Origin: Anadara kagoshimensis
Lineage: Eukaryota; Mollusca; Bivalvia; Arcoida; Arcidae
Reading direction: 5' to 3'
NCBI GenBank assembly: GCA_021292105.1
Contig: CM037868.1
Span: 28,168,139 to 28,232,138 of the forward strand
Length of the DNA: 64,000 nt
A program made the position numbers and the translations under genes. Numbering within the stretch: the first letter of the stretch is position 1; each line of letters opens with the position of its first letter. The notes beneath the pieces were generated by a model. It was not told where the DNA came from and searched no databases. It saw nothing but the letters and a program-made list of their open reading frames with translations. This document shows, piece after piece, positions 31,721 through 44,378 of this stretch.

Positions 31721-32794
31721 GATCATCAATGATCCAAATCTCAGGTAGTTCTACAGATAAAACAATAAATCACAAAAGTCTATAATATTATATACAGATT
31801 AAGGCAACTGATAGTTATAATGCGGACTTTTGAAGTTGTTAAACCGGTATTTCTAATTCATACTTGGATTGTAAGTGGCCTTAGAATACATATATACACG
31901 TTTTCTTGCATTAATCTTAGAGATAAACAGACTTGCCCTCCTCACAAAGAACCAAAGAGCTGCGACATTAAACATCATTACAATAACAAAGATTTTACCA
32001 TGGTTTCTAGCACGTGATTGAAGAGCCGAGTTTACATTAAATAAGGGAACTCTTTCGTCTGCATGGGTAACGCATTTTGAAGGCAAATAAATCGAGTAGG
32101 CATCAACTATAGATTATTCAATATCATAAAACATCAAACTTATTGAAAAAATTCGTCTTGTATTGCGACAAATGATCTTTTTTGTAGCTAATTTTCGGAC
32201 TTAATTTTGAGTTTTGTTCAGCTGTTGTGTTTTGTGCTACGGAGATTATGAAAATGTCAGTGAAAATTCAAAATGTAAAATAAAACCAAAAACTGAAAAA
32301 CCCCGCTATCTTATACTACAATAAAACATATCAAGTGACATAAAACATTAAAACACTTTTAGTTTATGGAATGATAAAGTATTTCACTTACCGGATGTGG
32401 AATCACCTAAAAGTTCAAGTCTCAGTGGGATAATTATGGTCATATTATGTTTTGTTTATGGAAAGTAAACAGTGGAAACAATACAATTGTCATATGCTGA
32501 TTTTGAATGCATTATTTTAATAAAAATTCAAAATCAGCACATGGCACAATTATAAATAATTTTTATAAAGAATGGGCCCAGATATTGAAATGTAAACTTC
32601 AACTATAGCTATTATTTAAGACTACTGTTGGTTTCTACCATCATATATAACAAACGTAATAATGCGTTAACCAGGCGTGAAAGTTTCTGGGGCGATCATG
32701 TTCGAGCGTAAATTCTTTTTAATATAGAATTTCCAGTAATTAAATTATAGAAAAAAATCAGTAGTATATCTTTTTAAGTTAGAAGAAATAAAAA
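31721..32794. other. Intergenic DNA
   Basis: No gene or repeat could be supported. Short open frames on both strands near 31820-32086 overlap each other and have no recognisable motif. Confidence 0.55.
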
Positions 32795-33260
32795 GATACA
32801 CTTATTAAAGGCCTTGGTAAGACCAGTGCTGCTTTATGGAAGTGAAACATGGAAAATAACAAAGAAAGATGAACACCTTATAGACACCTTCCAAACAACA
32901 TGCCTTAGAAGGATATTAAGAATAAGATGGCAACAGAAAAATATTGGAAACAGCTACATTGAACAACATAAGCTGTGAGAAGAGAGAAGAAAATGAAACT
33001 GGCTGGGGCACATACTGAAGAAAGAGGGAACAAATGACTCAGTGCAAGACAGCACTAGGGTGGCAACCAGAGGGAAAAAGAAAAAGGGGAAGACCTAAGT
33101 CCACATGAGGAGAACATCTGAAAAGGAAAGATCGGATGTATCGGATGGACCAGCTGAAACACAGCAAAAACGTCAGCGAAGGACAGGCAAAAATGGAAAG
33201 ATAGCGTTACGGCCTTATGTGCCTTCTGACGAGGAGAGAATTAAGGTTAAGGTAAGGATT
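32795..33260 (+). pseudogene. 5'-truncated non-LTR retrotransposon, reverse transcriptase C-terminal part
   Basis: The translation contains KALVRPVLLYGSETWKITKK, then LRRILRIRW, then after a stop WLGHILKKEG, and in a shifted frame PEGKRKRGRPKS. This is the well-known tail of animal non-LTR (LINE) ORF2 proteins, downstream of the reverse transcriptase domain. At least two stops and frame changes make it non-functional. The 3' end near 33240-33258 carries a TTAAGGTTAAGGTAAGG tail, as expected for simple-repeat-tailed LINEs. Only the last 400 or so bases are present. Confidence 0.85.
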
Positions 33261-34304
33261 TCTTTTTAAGTTACATTCTTTACACTACCGTGCTTATTCC
33301 ATTGTGATAAAATTACTAGTGTCTTGATTCCAAGGAAAGAATGCATTATGGGGATTTATTCCTTAAAAAAAGAATCCCTGGTAATAGAATTCACTGATGC
33401 ATGCATTGATCCAAAACACAGATAACAGTAAAAATAATATAATTACAACGCACTGTTCTATAGGAGCTCGGGTGAATTTTATGAATGATTGAAACAAAGT
33501 TTACAAAATAAAGTATAACTTTTTTCACGATAAATCCAACATTACTATAAAACAGGTTGTGTCTAACAGTGCTTGAATTGCCAGTAACATCAAAACATGA
33601 AGTATCAGGCCTGTTTAGTTAACGCTTTTAGGAAGTCTTAAAAATAATAGTTTGGATATACTCTTCATGTAAAAGTGAGGTATTTCTATAACTTGAACAC
33701 GATGACTTTACATATACGGTATTTCCATAAATGGAGTGCACGTGCACATGATTTTTATTATTTATTTCTTTTAATTAAAAATGTTTTCATTAAATTATCA
33801 ATAAAATGTATTTTAAATGCACTGACCTAACCAAAATTATATTTTAAATGAAAACATCTTAATTCAGTTCTCCTGTTCAAAGAGAAATGTTGGGGAAATT
33901 TTAGAAATTTGACCAAGTTTATACACCTCATTCAAAGGTACATCAGGGTAAGTAAGGGTCAGGTAGGTCTTTGTTGTTCAGGTTTTTCCAGGCGTGATCA
34001 TGGTGATCGGCATGACAATCATTTAAGTTGTCCAGAGTAAGAAGGCCCAGTACAGAAGGGATAATTTTGACATAGTTATATTTTTTGTTTTGTTAAAAAC
34101 TTCAAAAATTGCTGTATTTGCAGAACTAAATTCACTTTTGGGTGAATGAAAAATATTTTCCCTATTAGGTCAATAGATTTTGTATCAAGCTTTGATAATT
34201 TTTTGTGAGTTTGTTGAAAAGTACGACTTAATTATTCTTGCATTTTCCATGTGAACTCCATATATTAATATACTATATCATACTATCATACGTGTATCTT
34301 TAGT
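33261..34304. other. Intergenic DNA
   Basis: AT-rich, no gene seen. Confidence 0.55.
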
Positions 34305-35258
34305 TATAGTTCGATCACATTTTCAGTGATGAAAAAAACATGTTTTGAATGGATGTGTGATTCAAACTTAGATATCTCACTTGATATAACTTCAATAGAC
34401 TTGAAATTTCACATGTGTTATTAGAACATATTTTTTCATATTTTTAAATATTTTTAGCAAATATTCTCAGCTTTTCAATTTTTTTTCTTTAAATTTAAAT
34501 GAATAAATTTTAATAAACTTTTTTCGATAAAAGTTTGTTGAGAAATTAATACTTGTTCGTTTGCAGTCTTGTTTTAAAGATAAGTTTCCAAAAATACTAT
34601 TTTTCTATCTCCATGGTTAAACTATTAATATTCACTGTAGTTTTTTAGTTTTCGGGAGTCAAAATTTAGCAATTAATTGAAATGTAGCTGTTGTCCCTCT
34701 CATATATTGATATGGCATATTCGACAGTTTCATTCATACAAGTCATTCATAATTTGGTTCTGATTGGCTAATACGTATTCACGCGATACGGGTTTATACA
34801 GGTGTTTATTCCTAACCAGTACACGTCACGGACTAACCCATTGTACCTGTTTATGAATGGACAACAGGTAAAACAGCACACACATCAAAATAATGATTAT
34901 TACACATATTTGGCCTAGAACGACAAAATTTTTATTTAATGTTTTAAAACTACAAAACCTTCAAGCTCATCTAACAAAGCCGCAATTTTTGTCTCAAAGA
35001 TGTAGTTTTTGGCGATAATGCATTTTACTACGTGATACGCATTGTCTGAATTCAGATGCGTGACTGATGAAAATTGGTTTTATTTGATTTTTAGACTTAA
35101 TTTAAGAAATTTAATCAAATTATTTAAACACTTTTTGTAAAAATAAAGATTTTACATATACCATTAATGAAATTTGAGGTAAGTAATCCACGATCTTTGA
35201 CTTTCTTAGGGCACGTCAGTTTTCATCACTTAATAAGTGATCGGACTATAGGTTAATG
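34305..35258. mobile_element. Candidate DNA transposon with terminal inverted repeats, about 950 bp
   Basis: The left end reads TATAGTTCGATCAC, six bases, then AGTGATGAAAA. The right end in reverse complement reads TATAGTCCGATCAC, six bases, then AGTGATGAAAA. No transposase is visible between them. The exact boundary and target duplication are uncertain. Confidence 0.5.
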
Positions 35259-35980
35259 TAGTTTCAACGTAGTATTTGAGACGATGTAGTGCTATAGTAC
35301 CTCACAATCAGTTGCTGATTACAAACAGTTGCTATAATCACCAACATATATCACCAACACTCCTGGCTTGCTGGTGTCTGAAAGAATTTTGTTAACATTA
35401 AGCAATATTTTCATTAAAAGAAAGATAATCACTAGATATTCCCGGGGTTAAAATTCTGTATTGTTGTACCGATTTGTAATGATGGAAAAATCGCGGAGTT
35501 GTGATTTGTGAAAATAAATTTAATTGATGACCTTGATAAAAAGAATGGAATGTGTAACTGTTGTCAATAGCCGACGCAAAAAATTGTGATACTGAACATG
35601 TAAATGATTATACAAAATTCTTTCATCTTACTCATCAAAATCCAAGGTTGGCATTATTTTTTATGTATTTTATTAACCATTGAAATAGTGAACATTTGTG
35701 GATGTAATTTTTGTTTATTGTGCCCTTTTACGGGTCCACCACGTGTGACTTTATTTAGAAAAAACTACTTCGATTTCACCTTTAATAGGATAAACAACCA
35801 GATATTTCCAATAGCGAATTAATTTAGAAGGATGCATGGAGTATATTTAAAACATAAATTTTCTATTCAATAGACTAAAATCCCCCACGAAAACATGACA
35901 TATAAAGCGAAAATATGTTTATTCAAATGTTGACACACACGCGGCTTTGTTTACAAACAATTATAATGTGAGAATATACT
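35259..35980. other. Intergenic DNA
   Basis: No supportable gene. A 72-codon open frame near 35604-35822 has no splice context or family resemblance. Confidence 0.5.
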
Positions 35981-36063
35981 TCCGGTAGTGACGTCACGTC
36001 CGCCCATCTTGTACCAAAACGAGGGTGTGCCAACTTTAACATTAACTTTGGAGTTAATTTAGG
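35981..36063 (+). promoter_or_regulatory. CRE-like site and possible first-exon donor
   Basis: TTCCGGTAGTGACGTCACG at about 35980-35998 combines an ETS-like CCGG core with a perfect CRE palindrome TGACGTCA at 35989-35996, in locally CpG-rich DNA. GGAGTTAATTTAG/GGTAAGTC follows about 65 bp downstream. It could be the promoter and non-coding first exon of a plus-strand gene, but no following exon could be tied to it. Confidence 0.35.
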
Positions 36064-36960
36064 GTAAGTCATATTGTAAATATTTCCTGGTTTTAAACTA
36101 CTGATGCAAAATATTGTATGGTTTTGAAGGATATTCTGTATGGAGTAGCAGATAGGACGTACCAAACTGTAAATGTACCCCACTTTTGTAAAGTAGGTCA
36201 GGTTTAGATCTAGCCCCCTGCTGCAACTGCAATCCTAAAGTATTTTGGAAATGACCGACCCAAAACTCTATTTCCAGTTTTGGTCATGGTGTTTGTTCAT
36301 GACTGTTTGTGTTTGACTGGAGATGTTTCATGCGTTCAGTTATCGATCGCATCATTAAGAATTAAAAAAATGTAAAATGCATGATAAACATTGGAATTGA
36401 TCGTGTCAAAACTCCTCATATATCCGTCCCTTACCCTGGCCCCCATCATCCCCCCTTGAGCCGGATGTTAGGGCATTTCAGGGCGTCGGATAAGGCATTT
36501 AAATTCATTTTAAATTCTTATTAAAATAAACCATTTGTGTGATTTTTCTGATAAATTACATGGTATTGAAGGTCATGTTGATTAACAAAATATTTAGATT
36601 GAGGATGGTTTAGGGGTTGGTCACATTCTTCTAAAGTTGCATGTATTTCAGAAGTTTGTATAAATCTTATATAGCTGTCTATTTATTATAATTTTTGGTG
36701 AATTTTGAATTAAGATCATGATCACTAATTAGTTCTGTACTAAAGCAGTACTGTTAGTAATATAATGTGCAAGATGTTGTCTGGTGCTAAACAAAAACTG
36801 TACACATAATTCATTAATTGAAGTCAAAATGTAATTCTGTCTAGATATAAATCTGTTTGTGACTTGAACAATGGCCCATTCATTAATTTGTTTATTATAT
36901 GCAATGCTAAATATGTTATATGTACACATGTATTGTCTATTGAATGAAAATGACTGAAAC
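36064..36960. other. Intergenic DNA
   Basis: No gene or notable repeat seen. Confidence 0.5.
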
Positions 36961-37226
36961 TGTAACAGGAAAGGGGTGCATCAGCCAAACCAGCTCTTGA
37001 ACCCAGACCTTCCTTATATTTGTAATATGCTCTACTGACTGAGCTACCCTGTAACCACCCTGTTGGTAGGCCACCTCCCCGGGTCAGCCCAGATTCCCAA
37101 ATGTAACAGGAAGGGGAAAAATACAGTTACCGAAACCTGTACTCTAACTCGGCACCTTCATAATATCAGCGACACTGACATAGCTAACTAACCACCCATT
37201 GGCACTATTCGGCCTGTTCTGTTACA
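36961..37226 (-). mobile_element. tRNA-derived SINE-like element, apparently dimeric
   Basis: On the minus strand TAGCTCAGTCAGTAGAGC is a good tRNA A-box/D-arm, followed at the right distance by TCTGGGTTCAAGAGC as B-box. A second, weaker tRNA-like body (TTAGCTATGTCAGTG ... CGAGTTAGAGTACAGG) lies upstream. Both bodies end in CCCCTT(T)CCTGTTACA. The whole is bounded by TGTAACAG and CTGTTACA. Anticodon stem pairing is poor, so this is not a working tRNA gene. Confidence 0.65.
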
Positions 37227-37753
37227 AAACTATTATGTAGCATCAGTTTATTAGACTTTTATTCAAGTCCATTTTAACATTCTTATTGCATTAATATTAC
37301 ATATTATACCAGTTTAATTTTACAGCACTAGACAGGCATTTCAGAATACAATTTCTCATCAGTAGTGCTTGGACCAAACTTGTGAAACCAATTATATTAA
37401 TAATTTCAAATGATTTTCAATTAAGTAAAAACAACTTTCACAAATTTCTATCAAAGGTCTGTACACAAACCTAAATAAAAAGCTAAGATAAACATATGTT
37501 ATAAAATGGTGATTATTTTTGTTAAGAGTGTACACTTAATTTTATGTAAGTAAAATTTAAGATAAATCTGCAGAAATTGGCACCTTGTCCGTATATAGTG
37601 TTAACCAACTATTCAACAACACAAATCCCACATCCATGATGAATGTTGTTTACGCATCACAATGATCATGTGAGTTGGTGCTGTATGAGTTTTGTCTTGC
37701 AATGTTAAATGTAATTGTTTCTTGATTTTATTTATAATACAATAACAAAATAT
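37227..37753. other. Intergenic DNA
   Basis: AT-rich; nothing recognised. Confidence 0.5.
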
Positions 37754-37926
37754 CTATGTTTCCATTCCTGGTAGCCAAAATCGCCATTGGCTACTAATTC
37801 CTGAAAAATTCTTTCAAAAAGTAACCTATTTTAGCAAATTTGTGGAAAAATACTCTTAAAAAGTACTATATTTTCACAAATTTTGGAAATTTGGCTACTA
37901 ATTATTTTTAATTTGTGGAAACCTAG
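37754..37926. mobile_element. MITE copy 1, 173 bp
   Basis: This is the inverted copy of the element at 55856-56027. The termini are CTATGTTTCC and the complement of CTAGGTTTCC. Subterminal GTAGCCAAAATCGCC and CCATTGGCTACTAATT, and near the other end GGAAATTTGGCTACTAATTA, make the element largely self-complementary. No coding capacity. The flanks (AAATAT, AAATAC) do not give a clear target duplication. Confidence 0.85.
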
Positions 37927-37975
37927 AAATACGATTCATGAAAGGGATTAAAAAAGGGATATATCTGAAGTGAAA

Positions 37976-38205
37976 GTACAGGCATTCTGAATGGATGTTA
38001 GTTATTACTGGGTTGAGTGCAGTACAGGCATTCTGAATGGATGTTAGTTATTACTGGGTTGAGTGCAGTACAGGCATTCTGAATCGATGTTAGTTATTAC
38101 TGGGTTGAGTGCAGTACAGGCATTCTGAATCGATGTTAGTTATTACTGGGTTGAGTGCAGTACAGGCATTCTGAATCAATGTTAGTTATTACTGGGTTGA
38201 GTGCA
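37976..38205. repeat. 46-bp minisatellite, 5 copies
   Basis: The unit contains GTACAGGCATTCTGAATSRA and TTACTGGGTTGAGTGCA; five copies occupy exactly 230 bp, with a changing GGATG/CGATG/CAATG site. It starts 50 bp after the MITE. Confidence 0.95.
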
Positions 38206-40185
38206 GTTCTTCAAGGTGTTTTGATACTTACCACATATTCAGGATTACTGACATGTCGGGTGTCAAATTAAATGAAAGTTTGGACATTATTTTAACTTGT
38301 ATATATTTTATTTTCATTATTGACAATGATGGTACATGTGTTAACGGGTAACACATTTTCTACCTGGGCACGGTCATTACCCTAACTTTGTAGGGTAACA
38401 GGTTACTCGTCACAGCCCCAAAATGTTCAATATTGCCTACATGTAAGTCAATTTCTCTTAAGTCAGACAAACCAAGATGTACACTGTTCATGTTTACATG
38501 TAACAGTTGTATTTTATAAAGTATTTTTTAACATGATTCTTGTTAACATTGTCCCAAATAGGGACACAAATTAAGTTTTAAAAAAGACCCTATAAAGCTA
38601 TTAAAAGAAGTTCAATTTTGTCCTTAAATAAGCTGTAAGACATAAACCTCAGATGTGTGTAGTTAACATGAATAGTATCATCTTTAGGACAATAAGTATT
38701 TCATTGGCACAAATCTTGAACTTCATCATAGATCCTGGACTTTAACCTTTGACCTCCAATGCTCTTTCTTTCAGCTGACTAACTGTAACAGTAGTTAAGA
38801 TACTAATTACTAATTAAACCTATATGTACTTATGACTTCATAATTTATTGAAATGAATTTCATCTTATAGTATTATTTTTAGCAATGAAAACGATTATAA
38901 GGAGTCAATATTGATGAACCTAACTACTCCTTACATCGTCTTGTACTAATGTTATAAAACATACTTGGTCAACATTAGCATTGTTTCACTTTTTTGCACT
39001 TTCGACTTAAATGCGTTTCATACAGACCATTTTTCTGTTAAATAGGATATATATATATATATCGTATGTAAATTATATTCAGAAATAATTATACTCCCAG
39101 ACAATTCATCAATTTAAAAATGAATTTATTATCAGCCAATTAAAACGAACACATTTGATAACAGCGAACCAATGTAAAAATGTTTGAACTTTAGCCAGAA
39201 ACTGAATGAATTAGAATATCTGTTATATAGTAGTTCTTGGAAAGAGGACTCCATTGTAAGCTCAAGAGGGATAGAAGAGAAAATGACTTGTCCCTTTGAC
39301 ATTTCTCTGCATTTACTACTTTTATGTATTGTAAATGGTAATGTCCATCATTAGATTGCATCATGGGATTTCCCGTTCAGAGTCAGGGTTGGTTTAATGA
39401 TAAGAAAGTGAAGTTCTTCTTGAGATCTTATATTGATTCATTTATATGATCTTTCTTCTACATTTTTACTTAATTTATACAATGAATATTTGTATATGTG
39501 CTTTGTTACATACAAAAATAAGTTTCTTCTTCTTCTAGTTTTCTACTTATTATTTGCAATATGATTATTTTGGCGTGTGGGTGATTTTCCTAATTTAGCA
39601 ACGACCGACAATCTAAATTTTATGGTTACTGGTTACAACCTCTCCCCCCCCCCCCTTTGCTAAAATTTTAATCTTAATATACATGTAACAATATATGTCA
39701 TTAAAGATAATCCAAGGATACATGTAAAGGCTGTAATTTATGGTAAAGGTGGTCGATATTTGTGGACAGGTGGCTCTTATATATAGAGTTCTAGTTTTCT
39801 TGGTTGACAGGTTTGCAAATGCCAATGTTATCTTAATAAGTCATAATGCTTATAAATACATGTGTAATTGTAATTTATTCAGCTTATATCTACATCGATT
39901 TAAAAAAAATAATATTTGAACTTTTAAAAATTAGATTAAATAAAATGTAGTCCCAAGAAGACACAGTTAGGCTTAAAGTGCATTTATTATAACAGCAAGA
40001 TTAAAATTTTACACAGATATCATATGCACAAATTTTCATAAAGGCCAAAGCCAAAATCTGGTTTTCAGGAGTCAAATAGATATATCATGTCAGCGGATCT
40101 GGGGTCAAATAGAACTTAAGATTTAAATGCTGTTATGATGGTTCAGTAGTTGTTATTTATACCATTTCATCCTGTAGATAGTCTG
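38206..40185. other. Intergenic DNA
   Basis: AT-rich. A C-run lies near 39642-39655 and a TA run near 39048-39062. No gene could be supported on either strand. Confidence 0.5.
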
Positions 40186-40305
40186 GAGGAGTATATTTAT
40201 AAGTTTTAGCACTTCTGTGTGTATTTACCGGGAAGACGTTGTTTGGAGGAGTATATAAGTTTTAGCACTTCTGTGTGTATTTACCTGGAAGACTTTGTTA
40301 ACTGA
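40186..40305. repeat. Two-copy direct repeat of about 60 bp
   Basis: GGAGGAGTATAT...AAGTTTTAGCACTTCTG and TGTGTATTTACCNGGAAGAC occur twice in succession; copy 1 has a few extra bases (TTAT). Confidence 0.85.
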
Positions 40306-42616
40306 GATATAAAACAATTATAATATATGTTTATTGTAAATATATACCAGGCATTATATATAAATATGATAAAAACATACTATTTATAATATTTAATGTT
40401 TTACATTTTTATCATGTTACATAGTCACTGAACCTTGAAACATATATATACATGTACATGTTGTTGAAATTATGTTTCATTATGCAGCAGATTAGGCTTT
40501 ACACCATAAGTGTATAACTTTACACCACACAGGGTTACTGAAAATTGTGTGTATGGGGGTGGGGGGGGTTGTATTCAAGCGTGAGATTTGATATATTGTA
40601 CATTTAGCACAAAAGAGTCTGTATCTGTCAGACTGTCTCCTTTCAATGGATGGAAAAACTTTCATTTGTACTTTTTAAGTTTTTATCCAAAATTTCAATT
40701 GTAACTCTAAAAATAAAAAAATCTGAAAGTTATGGAATATAGCCATTTTCAACATTTTTTGTGAAAAATAATATTCCAAAAAATAAACATCAAGTTACAG
40801 TATTGGGTGAGGGTTAACATTTACTCTGCAGTGTAACATATCAGTAATCATCATCAGACGGTAGAGCTTTATGGGGAATGCATTTGGTATTGATTTTCAA
40901 TGTCTCTGAATGAATGAATTATATGAAGGTTGATGTCAGACAGTTTTGGAGGGGTTAAACAGTTGAGATTGATATCATCATCTGACAGCAAGTACATCCA
41001 CATCTACCTGCTATTGATGATGTTTTTGACCAATCATCGTTTTATGTTTAATTTTCACTGATCATTGTTATTTGCTATTCAGCCAATCAGTGTAGGTGTA
41101 ACAAGTGGTTGTTGATATTACAGTTATGTTATATCATCCTGATTTTGCTGAGTAATTCCAGTCTATTACTATTTCCTACTATATGTATATAGTCTGGTAT
41201 AAAACACAGATTGTATAGAATACATGAACAATAAAGTAATATATGTATGAAATCAAACACAAAGTTACAGATCTCGGACCTTAAAACTAACATAAAGTTA
41301 GAACCCATGTTACACAGTGTACCAATTGAACCACCCAAGATTGCAACATTTGGTCTCATGTTTCGGTCAGAATTCAGTCTTCTTGGATTGACTTAGAACT
41401 TTTGTAATTATGAATCTGCTGAATGGTTTCAGTGTTGTAATTTATGAAAAAGCTTTACTTTAGACATAGTCAGATAAAATGACCCCAACTCCTGAAATTG
41501 ACAAAGTACATACATGTCTCAGGTGTCTGATCTGTGGTTTACACTACGCCATGTAGAGTACAAGATGATGATGATGGGCTGCTGTAACTTTGTGTTTATA
41601 CATATACAAACACTTGAATGACTAAGTTCCTAGTTATTCAGTATTATGTAGAAAACAGTAATCCTCTATCATGTACTGCTACACTGACTGACTGACTGTA
41701 GTAAAGTTTTTGATGGGGGAGGTATTTTAGGATCTTTCTAGATTTTGTTTATCATGTAAGGGAAAGGTCATGAAGAAAATTAAATAATCTAATTTGTAGT
41801 GCTCAGACTGAGACAGCTTATAAGACTACTAACATAAGATTCAAATATGGATGATTATAAGATTTAAATCTAAAACAAGTAAGTAAATGATATATCAGAA
41901 ACATCAATATCAAGATTATAAACAAATACATGTACTTTGTTGTAGAGATAAGGGAGGGGGGGCGGCTAACCCGAGTTGATAATGTTTTAGAGCAATAGTT
42001 AATATTGCCCTGTAGTCAATGTCTTGACTCCAGCCAACTCAGAAATATGCAAATTAGGCAATTAACAGAAGTGTCCAAACTCAGTCCCAGCAGTGCTCTA
42101 AACAGCCAGAATCCATGTAAAAGAATTTACAAAATATTCAATTATTAAATGTCCAGGTTAATTTGTGCCAATATCATGAATATCTCCCTCCTCTCTCTCT
42201 CTCCTCCCCCCCCCAACACACACATCCACTATATTTTCTCTGTAAAACACATTCTTTATATGTTACCATGTCAACATGGTTTAATTAACTTCTTGAACAA
42301 AAGTTTTGAGTATAAAGCTTGTGTATTACTTGTGTGGCTATGATCAGTATTGAATGACCTCACATTCCAATTCAAAGCCTCATCATTGGATTGGAGTCTT
42401 AGAGCGTTTGTATTGACTATTCTGTAAATGACACACTGATTGACAGGCTCATTCAAAATCCGGAATTACAACTTTACATGTTCAGTAAGAAAATAAATTA
42501 CTTTTATTTCATGTGAATATGGATGATATTGTGACTTAAAAGACTTTCTTGCCTAGACTTTAATGATGAAGACTTGGGGAAATTAATTTTTGTATTACAT
42601 AGACCTAAAAATAATT
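40306..42616. other. Intergenic DNA with simple repeats
   Basis: G-run at about 40555-40568; CT/C-rich tract at 42183-42215. Near 41270-41360 the minus strand has a weak tRNA-like phrase (GGTTCAATTGGTACAC ... GGGTTCTAAC), possibly a worn SINE. No gene was seen. Confidence 0.5.
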
Positions 42617-43363
42617 ACATGTGTGTATTACTGTACCAAACTTCTACATGTGTGTAATACTGTACCAAACATTTACAATGTGTGTACCACTGTACTAAAC
42701 ATCTACATGTGTGTACCACTGTACCAAATGTATACCTGTGTGTACCACTGTACCAAACATCTACATGTGTGTACCACTGTACCAAATCTACATGTGTGTA
42801 CCACTGTACCAAACATCTACATGTGTGTACCACTGTACCAAACATCTACATGTGTGTACCACTGTACCAAATATCTACATGTGTGTACCACTGTACCAAA
42901 CATCTACATGTGTGTACCACTGTACCAAACATCTACATGTGTGTACCACTGTACCAAATGTATACCTGTGTGTACCACTGTACCAAATGTATACCTGTGT
43001 GTACCACTGTACCAATGTATACCTGTGTGTACCACTGTACCAAACATCTACATGTGTGTACCACTGTACCAAACATCTACATGTGTGTACCACTGTACCA
43101 AATGTATACCTGTGTGTACCACTGTACCAAATGTATACCTGTGTGTACCACTGTACCAAATGTATACCTGTGTGTACCACTGTACCAAATGTATACCTGT
43201 GTGTACCACTGTACCAAATGTATACCTGTGTGTACCACTGTACCAAGCATTTACATGTGTGTACCACTGTACCAAACATCTTCATGTGTGTACCACTGTT
43301 CCAAACATATACATGTGTGTACCACTGTACCAAACATTTACATGTGTTTACTACTGTACAAAA
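42617..43363. repeat. 29-bp minisatellite, about 26 copies, two unit types
   Basis: All units share TGTGTACCACTGTACCAAA. They differ in the leading ten bases: CATCTACATG (type A) or TGTATACCTG (type B). The types are in blocks: mostly A to 42958, B to about 43030, two A, B to about 43240, then A-like to the end. With a 29-bp period all three frames stay open over long distances, giving 230-270 codon artefacts. Confidence 0.95.
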
Positions 43364-43766
43364 CCATTGGTCATTGGTGAAAGACTCCTTTCAAGAAATC
43401 CCTAACCAATAATAACATTTATTCCAAAATTTATTGAGAAGAGGGACCTGGTTTTGTGTGTTGAATATATCATCCGAAATACCAGAAATATTGTATGTAA
43501 AGTGGAATATCCTGATTACCATGTATATGTGTTCTGTAGATATAAAACAGCTGACATTGTCTGTCTACTGACGTGTAATTTTAGGCAGGTGTCAGAAATA
43601 GACCTGTATGTACCCCATCTTCTATACAGAAATATATTACTATTTCTCCACTGCAAACATGGAAAGATCATATTTTAAAATTACCAAAATTCTTATACTT
43701 ATACATGAAAGGACAAACAATTTAAAGAGTGTTACACAAGATCAAGCAATGTATACAATAGTTAGA

Positions 43767-43909
43767 AGTGATGTCAAAAGTACTACTTGGACTACATTCT
43801 AAAGAGGAAAAGTGATGTCAAAAGTACTACTTGGACTACATTCTAAAGAAGAAAAGTGATGTCAAAAGTACATTAAGTACTTGGGTTACATTCTAAAGAG
43901 GAAAAATGG
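43767..43909. repeat. 44-bp repeat, about 3 copies
   Basis: AGTGATGTCAAAAGTACTAC, then TTGGACTACATTCTAAAGA. Copy 3 has an insertion (CATTAAG). Confidence 0.9.
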
Positions 43910-44024
43910 TGTCACATTATGTACATTACTTTTTCAAAAGTATTGTCAAATTGTGGGCGATTCTATAAAGAATTGTCAAATTTATTATTTCTATTGCTTT
44001 CTATAGACCTACATGTAGGCCCTA

Positions 44025-44372
44025 CCCACTTATGGCTCATAATAAAGTCTCATCTACAGTCACCAGGCACAAAAGAAAATTCTTTATTGATTGAAAATGC
44101 TTCAATGTGGCGTTTTGTACTGATGGCCTAGTTGCCATTTGCTCATCCTTAAGAGATTTGGGACCCAACGGGTCGTTAGTTGGCTAAAACCCTAATGATC
44201 ATGTATGGTTGTTAAAATGCTACCATGTGAAATGCCACGTGCCTGAGCTATTTCTTCCACCTGAATTTGCCTATCAGAGTATGCAAGATCCCCGACTTTG
44301 TCACACATTCTCTGTCGATGGCATCCAGACCTGGCTTCATCTTCTACCACATTTGAAATCTCCTACCCAGAA
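44025..44372 (-). pseudogene. Degraded mariner-type transposase fragment
   Basis: Minus-strand translation gives VEDEARSG, then YSDRQIQVEEIAQARGISHG, then ILTTIHDH, a stop, and LTTRWVPNLL. In a shifted frame LVTVDET follows. This order is the second helix-turn-helix, the WVP linker and the first catalytic Asp region (usually VTGDETW) of mariner transposases. Stops and frameshifts make it dead. The N-terminal part is missing: the 63-bp array starts directly beside it at 44379. No terminal inverted repeats were identified. Confidence 0.8.
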
Positions 44373-44378
44373 TTTTAA

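Noticed and set aside
37000..37060. A functional tRNA gene on the minus strand
   Set aside because: The A- and B-boxes are recognisable, but anticodon and acceptor stems do not pair properly. The context is a SINE-like element.
42590..43412. Cys/Tyr-rich open frames of 230-270 codons
   Set aside because: A stop-free 29-bp unit leaves three frames open with the same cyclic peptide. Typical array artefact.
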